Origin: CAMCXE01 sp036520615
GTDB taxonomy: Bacteria; Pseudomonadota; Gammaproteobacteria; Pseudomonadales; Cellvibrionaceae
Direction: 5' to 3'
Assembly (NCBI GenBank): GCA_036520615.1
Contig: DATDJI010000098.1
Span: 56,569 to 120,568, forward strand
DNA: 64,000 nucleotides
The translations under genes and the position numbers were made by a program. Each line of letters starts with the position of its first letter. Position 1 is the first letter of the stretch. The notes under the pieces are model-generated. The model was not told the origin of the DNA. It searched no databases and saw only the letters and a list, made by a program, of their open reading frames with translations. Below are positions 34,962-41,516 of the stretch, piece after piece.

Positions 34962-35267
34962 TTAAGAATGTTTTTCTCCTCCCAAACAGCGGGGTGATAA
35001 GGGTGATTGACCTTGCCATTCGTCAGGTGCATACGTATGCAATGCCAACGCGTGTATTCCATTTGCCAATTCTTCTTTGAGCGCAGCGTATACGGCTCTA
35101 TGGCGGGCAACCGACGTTAAACCGACAAATCCGTCGCTCACCAGCGTTACTTTAAAATGGGTTTGTGTTCCGGGCCGGCTGCTGTGTTGGTGGCTTTCAT
35201 TCTCGACGTTAATTAAAAGCGGTGAAAACGCAGCTTGCAGTTTTTGCTTAATTGCGTACTCGGTCAT
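34962..35267 (-). CDS. bolA: BolA family protein
   Basis: This 101-residue protein of the BolA family works with monothiol glutaredoxins in iron-sulfur trafficking and influences cell shape and stress responses in enterobacteria. It contains E-N-E-S-H-Q-H, T-H-F-K-V-T-L-V-S-D-G-F, R-H-R-A-V-Y and H-A-L-A-L-H-T-Y, all features of true BolA more than of IbaG. The start ATG 35267 has only a weak purine stretch upstream. It lies between convergent trmL and a divergent small basic protein gene. Confidence 0.92.
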   Translation of the reverse strand: MTEYAIKQKLQAAFSPLLINVENESHQHSSRPGTQTHFKVTLVSDGFVGLTSVARHRAVYAALKEELANGIHALALHTYAPDEWQGQSPLSPRCLGGEKHS

Positions 35268-35389
35268 AGGCTGTTCTCTAGATCTGGTTTAAAAGGACAA
35301 AAGTTTCATTGACGCATATTTCTCAGCTAGCATTTAGAGAGAGTGGGGCCAGCTAATACTTTTATATTCAAAATACGTTTGAGGATGTT

Positions 35390-35605
35390 ATGAGCTCGAG
35401 CATTATATTTGTCAACCGCCGCAAAGGCCGAGACCGTCGTCAGGATGACGACCCCTGCAAAGAAATGCCCTTGGACCTGTTCCACAGAAAGCGTCGCAAA
35501 TCTAAAGAGCGCCGCGATACCAGCCGCACACTCACGGACGACTATTATGCATCGATGCAGAAAACACTCGATAGCTTGCAAAGTGATCAAGGCAATAAGC
35601 TGTAA
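35390..35605 (+). CDS. Small arginine-rich conserved-looking protein
   Basis: This 71-residue, strongly basic N-terminal half carries two similar clusters, N-R-R-K-G-R-D-R-R and R-K-R-R-K-S-K-E-R-R, separated by an acidic patch and the segment M-P-L-D-L-F-H. The C-terminal third is helix-like and polar. The R-R-x-x-x-D-R-R pattern occurs in many small gammaproteobacterial proteins of unknown function. Nucleic-acid binding is a guess. ATG 35390 has GAGG six bases upstream, which supports translation. The gene lies 136 bases before a leader ORF and response regulator on the same strand. Confidence 0.65.
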   Translation: MSSSIIFVNRRKGRDRRQDDDPCKEMPLDLFHRKRRKSKERRDTSRTLTDDYYASMQKTLDSLQSDQGNKL

Positions 35606-35725
35606 GCCCCCTCTACGTATTAGGGTCGAAATTTATAACACTTTCAATTAGTGGATAGAGTATAGAAGCCCAGGATTATCCACTTGAACAAGTCGCATTA
35701 TGTACAGCTTATCCTGGAGGAGAAA

Positions 35726-35755
35726 ATGAACGAGGTTAATCATGTCGGCTCTTGA
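35726..35755 (+). CDS. 9-codon leader ORF overlapping a response regulator start
   Basis: ATG 35726 is preceded by TGGAGGAGAAA, the strongest Shine-Dalgarno sequence in the neighbourhood. It opens a 9-codon frame (M-N-E-V-N-H-V-G-S) that stops at 35755, 14 bases inside the response regulator gene. It may be a leader peptide that couples or tunes regulator translation, or an evolutionary remnant of an earlier start. Confidence 0.35.
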   Translation: MNEVNHVGS

Positions 35756-36413
35756 CCCCAAAGAGCTCAAGTTGGTGGTCACAATGCTTCAGCGGCAGCG
35801 AATGGCAATGGGAAAATCTCATGCGTCCATCCAAGACGAAAAACAACGTGCGGAATTTGCCAGCACTTTAAAGCTGCTCGATAGCGCGCTCGGGAAGCTC
35901 ACCGCTAGCACCAGCAAAGTCGCACCCGCGCCGTCTGCGGTCCCCGCTCCGCCCGCCAACAATCTCAAAAAGGCCAAACGTAAAGAGCCAATTGCATTGT
36001 CAGAGGCGCGAGTGCTGGTGGCGGATGATAGTATTGATTCAATGATGATGTTGCGCGGTATTTTGACGGATATTGGAGTTAAGAAAATTGACTGCGCTAA
36101 AGATGGTCGAGAAGCGCTAAATGCTCTTCACAACACCTCACCGGCCTATGATTTAGTTCTGTGCGATTGGGACATGCCGGAAATGACGGGTCTTGAGGTG
36201 CGCAAACAGATAAAACAACTAGCCAAGTTCCAAGATACCCATTTTATGATGGTAACCTCAGTTAGCGAGGCGGCGAAAATACGCGAAGCTATAGGACAAG
36301 GAATAACCGACTATATCGTTAAACCGATTGACGCCACTACGCTGGAAAAGAAGATTCGTGTAGCACTGGGATGGGATAGTTCAGATGAAGAAAAAGGCAT
36401 CCCTGCCGTTTAG
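35742..36413 (+). CDS. CheY-like response regulator with N-terminal helical extension
   Basis: This 223-residue protein has an N-terminal helical part (about residues 1-55) and an Ala/Pro-rich linker (about 58-80). A C-terminal receiver domain (about 88-210) carries acidic residues in V-A-D-D-S, phospho-acceptor Asp in L-C-D-W-D-M-P-E-M-T-G (about residue 146), Thr in V-T-S-V and Lys in I-V-K-P-I. There is no DNA-binding or enzymatic output domain, so it probably acts through protein contacts, as CheY does. No kinase is encoded next to it. ATG 35742 has GAGG seven bases upstream but is overlapped by a leader ORF with a stronger ribosome binding site. It converges on pykA. Confidence 0.85.
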   Translation: MSALDPKELKLVVTMLQRQRMAMGKSHASIQDEKQRAEFASTLKLLDSALGKLTASTSKVAPAPSAVPAPPANNLKKAKRKEPIALSEARVLVADDSIDSMMMLRGILTDIGVKKIDCAKDGREALNALHNTSPAYDLVLCDWDMPEMTGLEVRKQIKQLAKFQDTHFMMVTSVSEAAKIREAIGQGITDYIVKPIDATTLEKKIRVALGWDSSDEEKGIPAV

Positions 36414-36430
36414 AACTTGAAACAAAAGAC

Positions 36431-36459
36431 ATAGCCGCCAACAAAAAATCAGCGGCTAT
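36431..36459 (-). terminator. Probable pykA terminator
   Basis: ATAGCCGC (36431-36438) pairs with GCGGCTAT (36452-36459) across a 13-base loop. On the - strand the stem is followed by GTCTTTTGTTTC. It lies 7 bases after the pykA stop, between convergent genes. On the + strand no U tract follows. Confidence 0.55.
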
Positions 36460-36465
36460 TCACAG

Positions 36466-37920
36466 CTAGCCTTTAGCTATGGGTTTACCCACTTCTACAA
36501 TTTTAAGGGTGTTGGTTCCACCAACTACATTGGCAACATCCCCTTTAGAAATAATCACCAAATCGCCTTCTTGCACTATTCCGATAGACAGTAACTGCCC
36601 CACAGCCCATTCATTAGCGTCAACATAGTTTACCGACTCACTTTCAAAATGGATCGTTTCGACGCCGCGATACAATGCCGCTCGGCGCAAAGAATTAATA
36701 TGACGAGAGAAAGCAAAAACAGGTAAGTGCGTACCGTAACGACTCATTAAAAGCGGTGTAGAACCGGTTTCGGTTAGACACACAATTGCCTTCACGCCGG
36801 GCATATTATTAGCTGTATGCATGGCCGCCTGCGCGATAGCCTGATCGATGGCCATATGCTTGGGCATAGCTCGGCTTAAAGGCTTGCTGGATTGAGGATG
36901 TTTTTCGGCTCCTACAATAATCCGCACCATAGCCTCTACCGTTTCAACAGGAAATTGCCCGGCAGCGGTTTCAGCCGACAACATCACCGCATCGGTACCG
37001 TCTAGTACAGCGTTGGCCACGTCGAATACTTCTGCACGCGTGGGCAATGAGCTACTAATCATTGACTCCATCATTTGCGTCGCAGTGATAACACCGCGAT
37101 TGAGCGAGCGCGCCCTGTCGATAATATGCTTTTGCACGCCGATTAAAGCAGCATCGCCAATTTCAACACCAAGATCCCCGCGCGCGACCATAACCGCATC
37201 AGAGGCCATGATTATGGCATCGAGAACCTCGTCAGTTTCGACTGCTTCAGCCCGTTCAATCTTTGCCACTAAAGCTATATCTCCACCGGCTTCCTTCACT
37301 AGATTACGTGCCAGATGCATATCTTCGGCACTGCGCGGAAATGAAACGGCAAGATAATCCACTCCGATGGCAACCGCCGTTTTGATGTCCGCAAGGTCTT
37401 TATCAGTTAATGCCGGTGCAGTTAACCCACCGCCCTGACGATTAATCCCTTTATTGTTAGATAGCTTCCCGCCAACGGTCACTTCACAATAAATCTTCGG
37501 GCCGACTACTGACTCAACTCGGAACACTACGCGGCCGTCATCTAACAGCAACAAATCGCCTGGAATGACATCGTTAGGCAGTTCTTTGTAGTCAATCCCC
37601 ACACTGTTCTGGTCACCAGCATCTTTAGCCATAGACGCATCCAACACAAACTTATCACCTACAACCAACTTGATCGGCCCGTTTGCAAAGCGTGAAACGC
37701 GAATTTTAGGTCCCTGCAAATCACCTAACACAGCTACGTACACGTTATGTTTAGCCGCCAGCTCCCGCACCAGAAGACATCGCTGCAAGTGATCTTCGGG
37801 GCTGCCGTGAGAAAAATTAAGACGTACAACATTCACTCCTGCGACTATCAACCGCTCCAAAACACCAGGTTCGTCCGAAGCAGGGCCCAATGTGCTTACA
37901 ATTTTTGTACGTCTAATCAT
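36466..37920 (-). CDS. pykA: Pyruvate kinase, PykA type
   Basis: Pyruvate kinase makes pyruvate and ATP from phosphoenolpyruvate and ADP at the end of glycolysis. The 484-residue protein starts M-I-R-R-T-K-I-V-S-T-L-G-P-A and has V-R-L-N-F-S-H-G, G-D-L-Q-G-P-K-I-R-V, the active-site K-I-E-R-A-E-A and M-V-A-R-G-D-L-G-V-E. T-A-T-Q-M-M-E-S-M and D-G-T-D-A-V-M-L-S-A-E-T follow. The V-G-I-D-Y-K-E-L-P-N-D-V segment matches PykA (type II) better than PykF. ATG 37920 has GGAG six bases upstream; an in-frame TTG 37932 is not needed. A strong terminator hairpin stands 61 bases upstream of its start, see 37981-38014. Confidence 0.95.
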   Translation of the reverse strand: MIRRTKIVSTLGPASDEPGVLERLIVAGVNVVRLNFSHGSPEDHLQRCLLVRELAAKHNVYVAVLGDLQGPKIRVSRFANGPIKLVVGDKFVLDASMAKDAGDQNSVGIDYKELPNDVIPGDLLLLDDGRVVFRVESVVGPKIYCEVTVGGKLSNNKGINRQGGGLTAPALTDKDLADIKTAVAIGVDYLAVSFPRSAEDMHLARNLVKEAGGDIALVAKIERAEAVETDEVLDAIIMASDAVMVARGDLGVEIGDAALIGVQKHIIDRARSLNRGVITATQMMESMISSSLPTRAEVFDVANAVLDGTDAVMLSAETAAGQFPVETVEAMVRIIVGAEKHPQSSKPLSRAMPKHMAIDQAIAQAAMHTANNMPGVKAIVCLTETGSTPLLMSRYGTHLPVFAFSRHINSLRRAALYRGVETIHFESESVNYVDANEWAVGQLLSIGIVQEGDLVIISKGDVANVVGGTNTLKIVEVGKPIAKG

Positions 37921-37980
37921 TTTGTTCTCCAATGTGAAGCAGGCGCCTCTCGGTACCCGATATTTTGCGGCGCGACGGCA

Positions 37981-38014
37981 TTAAAAAAGGCAGTGGTTAC
38001 ACTGCCTTTTTTAA
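37981..38014. terminator. Strong orphan bidirectional terminator upstream of pykA
   Basis: A perfect 15-bp stem joins TTAAAAAAGGCAGTG (37981-37995) and CACTGCCTTTTTTAA (38000-38014) with a GTTA loop. Six-T tracts follow on both strands. Both flanking genes (pykA - and dusC +) begin, not end, on this side, so no annotated transcript explains it. A second stem, CACCTGT (38077-38083) with ACAGGTG (38093-38099), lies 60-80 bases away. Together they could mark a small RNA or a pykA leader attenuator. The rest of 37921-38388 holds no gene. Confidence 0.75.
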
Positions 38015-38388
38015 TTGTCACGCAAAACTGTTTTTAATGTTGCAGGAAGCTGAGGCCACGGAGCCAAACATCCCACCACCTGTAATCTGCCAACAGGTGC
38101 TATGAATGTGTGAATGTTTAGGGTGAATCATGAACAATTCCAGTCAACTTGTTACCTGTCCCGTATTAGCAAATGCTGAATTTTCGCCGGGAACTGCGAG
38201 GGCGCATACGATAATGAATTAGCCCTGCAAAGAGCAAGAAAAACCACTTCAAAATGCAGTATTTGCAGGTATTTTGCAGTGCAAAATGGAGATATGGTTA
38301 AGTCTTGGGCACAGGCGTTCGGATTTCGTATGGATACAGTGGTACACTCGCGCGTTCCTTTCCCAATTTTCGTGCTCAAATATTTAAT

Positions 38389-39387
38389 ATGCGAATTTTA
38401 ATGGCGCCCATGGAAGGTGTAGTAGATCCCTATCTACGGGCATTGTATTGTCAGATCGGAGGGATCGATCTATTTGTGACCGAGTTTATTCGGGTCACCC
38501 ATACGCTGTTACCGTCGAAGCTATTTCGTCGACTATGCCCTGAACTTGCAGCCCCTCTAACTACCCCTGTGCGCGTACAGCTGCTTGGCAGCGACAGTCA
38601 GGCGCTGAGCGAAAACGCCCAACGCGCAGCAATGTTGGGAGCACCAGGTATTGATCTGAATTTTGGCTGCCCGGCCAAAACTGTCAATAAACATCGCGGC
38701 GGTGCCTGCCTATTGCGGGAGCCTGCAACGCTGTTTGACATAGTGAGGTCTGTTCGCAAGGCGACTCCATCGCACATCCCCGTCACCGCCAAAATGCGAC
38801 TTGGCTACTTATCTCGTGAAGGCTATGTGGAGAATGCACTCGCCATTGCAGAAGCCGGAGCACAGGAATTAGTGGTGCACGGGCGTAGTAAAGCTGACGG
38901 TTACAAGCCTCCGGCGTTTTGGGATTCAATAGGTGAGATCCAAGCAGCGCTTAAGATTCCCGTTGTGGCCAACGGTGATATATGGAGTTTGCAAGATTTT
39001 ATCCGCTGTCGTGCGGAATCTGGCTGCAATGACGTGATGCTAGGACGGCCTTTACTGGCGAAACCCGATTTAGCGCTGCAAATAAAATCTTATTTAACCC
39101 GCAGCCACTTCTCTCCCATGAACTGGGAAACAATCGTGGGCCTGGTATGGCAGTACCACCTTAATACATTGCCGGACCATCCGAGCAAGCATATTGGTAA
39201 TCGCTTAAAACAATGGCTGATGTATTTACAACGCGACTATCCACAAGCAGGACTGTTGTTCGAACAGATAAAAAAATTGCGCGATGCAGCCTCTCTAGAG
39301 ACAGCTTTTGCCCCCTTGCTCGAATCAGCTAAAAAAACTAAAGCTAGTCACCTACAGAATATGGCAGCAATAGAAGCAAATCACTAA
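38389..39387 (+). CDS. dusC: tRNA-dihydrouridine(16) synthase DusC
   Basis: DusC reduces uridine 16 in the tRNA D-loop using FMN and NADPH. The 332-residue protein begins M-R-I-L-M-A-P-M-E-G-V-V-D and has E-F-I-R-V, D-L-N-F-G-C-P-A-K-T-V-N with the catalytic Cys and V-T-A-K-M-R-L-G-Y. V-V-H-G-R, V-V-A-N-G-D-I-W and M-L-G-R then complete the TIM-barrel signatures; the C-terminal helical domain is present. The M-E-G-V and N-G-D-I-W forms point to DusC and not DusA or DusB. The frame is open 28 codons further upstream, but only ATG 38389 gives the family start. It is monocistronic. Confidence 0.94.
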   Translation: MRILMAPMEGVVDPYLRALYCQIGGIDLFVTEFIRVTHTLLPSKLFRRLCPELAAPLTTPVRVQLLGSDSQALSENAQRAAMLGAPGIDLNFGCPAKTVNKHRGGACLLREPATLFDIVRSVRKATPSHIPVTAKMRLGYLSREGYVENALAIAEAGAQELVVHGRSKADGYKPPAFWDSIGEIQAALKIPVVANGDIWSLQDFIRCRAESGCNDVMLGRPLLAKPDLALQIKSYLTRSHFSPMNWETIVGLVWQYHLNTLPDHPSKHIGNRLKQWLMYLQRDYPQAGLLFEQIKKLRDAASLETAFAPLLESAKKTKASHLQNMAAIEANH

Positions 39388-39592
39388 ACTTTTTTAAGCG
39401 TCCTTGCTACCGGATTGCGCAATAAACTGCAGCTCTCGGTTCTAAATTGCAGACTAAAAATGCTAAAACGATTCAGACTGCCTCAACCCAAAATGACGAA
39501 TCGAGCTTGTAAAATGGCCGATCGAATTAAGCGTGACATCGAAATAACAATTCTTAACTATCGTGAGACTTAACGCCGCCTCATATTAGGAA

Positions 39593-39618
39593 CGAGTGGC
39601 GTCGCAAGACGCCACTCG
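39593..39618. repeat. Perfect 11-bp inverted repeat with GCAA loop
   Basis: CGAGTGGCGTC (39593-39603) pairs perfectly with GACGCCACTCG (39608-39618) around a GCAA tetraloop (GNRA type on the + strand). It lies 9 bases beyond the stop of the 65-residue - strand ORF. Neither strand has a U tract after it, so it is a stable RNA hairpin more than a classical terminator; it may protect a 3' end. Confidence 0.6.
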
Positions 39619-39627
39619 AGAACTTTA

Positions 39628-39825
39628 TCAGGCTAGCAAGCCAGGAAAGTAAGGTAGTCGACCACGCAAGCCAGCTAAATTGGCGCGCATGTTTGTCGCT
39701 TCACTGGCGCTATCGGAAGTTCTGATTGTTGCCAAAACTTCGTTAACGGGGGTGTGCCAGCTATCTTCTTTTGAAATTTCACCTGCAGAGTTTGCGGAAG
39801 TGAATATTGACAGTAACTTTTTCAT
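39628..39825 (-). CDS. Small hypothetical protein, 65 residues
   Basis: The ORF begins M-K-K-L-L-S-I-F-T and has a polar middle with Ser, Ala and Thr. It ends in a more hydrophobic tail (L-A-G-L-R-G-R-L-P-Y-F-P-G-L-L-A). There is no convincing signal peptide and no known family. ATG 39825 is preceded by AGAGGAAAC at about eight bases, a good ribosome binding site, and a strong hairpin follows the stop. These two signals, with about 240 and 440 empty bases on either side, suggest a genuine stand-alone small gene. A precursor peptide is conceivable, but no processing genes are nearby. Confidence 0.5.
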   Translation of the reverse strand: MKKLLSIFTSANSAGEISKEDSWHTPVNEVLATIRTSDSASEATNMRANLAGLRGRLPYFPGLLA

Positions 39826-39897
39826 GGAAAGTTTCCTCTAACTAAGGTCAGTTGTACCGATCTGCCCGGTAGGCAGCCGGTCGGCTTGTGAAGATTT

Positions 39898-40155
39898 GTT
39901 ACTTCACGTTACAAATGGTAACACCTGATAAAAAGATAGCAAGCATTTTTTTGTGTTGGCTTATAATTTTTTCGCACAGCAGCAAATGGCGGAATCAAGG
40001 CATCACATGAAATGTAGTTAACTAAACATATGTTTTTTCAAAATTTGAAGGTTTTCCTGGTAACATATTTGCGGAATTTGTGGATAAATAGAAAGCTCAA
40101 GTTACACTTATCACTAGACTAAGGTAACACCCCAGGTAACAACACTAGAGGTTAC
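39898..40155. promoter_or_regulatory. Cluster of eight GTTAC/GTAAC sites
   Basis: Within 258 bases the pentamer GTTAC or its complement occurs at 39898, 39908, 39918, 40060, 40101, 40124, 40136 and 40151. Most occurrences extend to GGTWACA or its complement. The pair at 39908-39922 is an inverted repeat, GTTAC-N5-GTAAC. About 0.5 would be expected by chance. The sites lie between the divergent 65-residue gene and the 103-residue gene, so they are candidate operators for an unknown regulator. Nothing else was seen in 39826-40269. Confidence 0.5.
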
Positions 40156-40269
40156 ATTTCAGAGCATCTATGAGTTAACCGCGGTCCAGATTACTAAAAA
40201 ATAACCAGGAAGCTTCCCAGCTGGCTATAACAAGGTTAGTCTTGAGAGCTTCGAATCTTCGCTGTCGCT

Positions 40270-40581
40270 ATGCAACCCATCAAAACTAAAGCCCAAATCC
40301 GCGCCGAGCTTGCTCGTGATGTAACCCAATATTTAGTTGAGGGAGGTGAAGTTGCGGATATTCCTCGTGGGATATCAGGGTTTCGAGATAACACGAACCC
40401 ATATAATTTTCAGAGCGAGGCGGCACCACGACAAGAGCGCACATCATTGGATGAAGTCGTTCGAACATTGGAAGCGCGCAAACGAACTAAAAACTCTGTA
40501 TACAAGCCACGGCCGAAAAAGAAGCTTATCACTGATGATTTTGGTGAGCCTTTACGATGGGTTTGGGTGCAAGAGGATTAA
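40270..40581 (+). CDS. Conserved-looking hypothetical protein, 103 residues
   Basis: This 103-residue basic soluble protein begins with a helix, K-T-K-A-Q-I-R-A-E-L-A-R-D-V, followed by Y-L-V-E-G-G-E-V and the loop P-R-G-I-S-G. A central disordered part and a basic patch (K-P-R-P-K-K-K) precede the end W-V-W-V-Q-E-D. The E-G-G-E-V-x-x-I-P-R-G-I-S-G block is similar in style to small regulators of Pseudomonas-type bacteria, but no named family can be assigned. ATG 40270 has no clear Shine-Dalgarno sequence. It is followed 67 bases later by the EVE-domain gene on the same strand. Confidence 0.65.
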   Translation: MQPIKTKAQIRAELARDVTQYLVEGGEVADIPRGISGFRDNTNPYNFQSEAAPRQERTSLDEVVRTLEARKRTKNSVYKPRPKKKLITDDFGEPLRWVWVQED

Positions 40582-40648
40582 TATTCTGCCGTGCTGATTG
40601 CTCATCATCCAACGATATCCACATCATTCACGATTTAAACTCTGCACT

Positions 40649-41125
40649 ATGGGCAACTGGCTATTTAAAACTGAACCTCAGGTTTTTTCGGTGAGCGATC
40701 TTGCCGCGTTAGAAAATCAAATCTGTACTTGGGACGGTATACGCAACTACCAAGCGCGGAACTTTTTGCGCGATGACGTCGTACTAAATGATCGGGTGTT
40801 TCTCTACCACTGCCAGTGCAGCGCGCCCGGCATTTACGGGATCGCCCGAATAAAAACTGCATGCTATCCGGATCCAGCACAATTTAACGAAGCTTCGCCC
40901 TACTACGACCCGAAGGCCCTAGTTAGCAACCCTCGCTGGTATTGTATAGATATTCAATTGGAACAAGCTTTAATAGCTAAGCCGCTGCTGTTACCGCAAA
41001 TAAAACAACATTCAGCGTTGGACGAGATGGGTATATTTAAACAGCCGCGACTTTCTGTTGTACCTCTAACAGACGCTCAAAGCATGCTTATCCTGGCACT
41101 CATTGAAGGTAAGTTATCCACTTAA
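40649..41125 (+). CDS. EVE-domain protein
   Basis: This 158-residue protein consists of one EVE domain, a PUA-like fold that reads modified bases. It shows W-L-F-K-T-E-P, W-D-G-I-R-N-Y-Q-A-R-N-F-L-R-D, G-I-Y-G-I-A-R-I, Y-P-D-P-A-Q-F and the S-P-Y-Y-D-P-K-A block, then N-P-R-W-Y and L-S-V-V-P-L-T. Bacterial EVE proteins are linked to RNA modification or to binding of modified DNA; the target here is unknown. The frame extends upstream to 40598, but ATG 40649 (M-G-N-W-L-F-K-T-E-P) is the family start. No defence genes flank it, so a housekeeping role is likely. Confidence 0.88.
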   Translation: MGNWLFKTEPQVFSVSDLAALENQICTWDGIRNYQARNFLRDDVVLNDRVFLYHCQCSAPGIYGIARIKTACYPDPAQFNEASPYYDPKALVSNPRWYCIDIQLEQALIAKPLLLPQIKQHSALDEMGIFKQPRLSVVPLTDAQSMLILALIEGKLST

Positions 41126-41516
41126 CAAGCTCATGCAACTTTTTAAAATGTATGCGCAGCTCAAATTTTTTATTTCCAAATTCACCAGTAGTGTCAGATA
41201 AGTGAACTTCTGCAGGGTTAACAATCAAAAAACTGCAAAATGGTGCAGATTGGTCTAGATGGAACGCTCCACTCTAAAAGGGTTTTGCTATGATTTTTCA
41301 GCCTAGGCTATAGGGAACGCTCGATATGGTATAGTTTTTTGAAATAGCAGCTTCTTACATAGGTCAAGTGGAACCTCCGAAGAACTTGCTCCTTGGTATG
41401 TAAACTCTTAAGCGCCCCATTTCCAGTTACCAAATGGCACCGTTTTACTTACACTTGAAGTATCTTGCCCTGCATAAGGGCGAAACCAAAACCAACAATT
41501 TTAATGGGGTAATCCC
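41126..41516. other. Intergenic region upstream of prc
   Basis: This region of 391 bases must hold the prc promoter. TATAGT and TATGAT words occur near 41289 and 41331, but no -35 partner stands out. GAACGCTC appears twice (41261 and 41317). No ORF with a ribosome binding site or RNA gene was seen. Confidence 0.4.

Noticed and set aside
38152..38379. 75-codon - strand ORF before dusC
   Set aside because: No ribosome binding site, no family and composition unlike the neighbours; the interval is better viewed as promoter or RNA region.
39898..40155. CRISPR array
   Set aside because: The repeated word is only 5-7 bases, occurs in both orientations and has irregular spacing; no cas genes are present.
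40230..40275. tRNA-like CTTCGAATC sequence
   Set aside because: It resembles a T-loop word, but no acceptor, D or anticodon stems can be folded around it.
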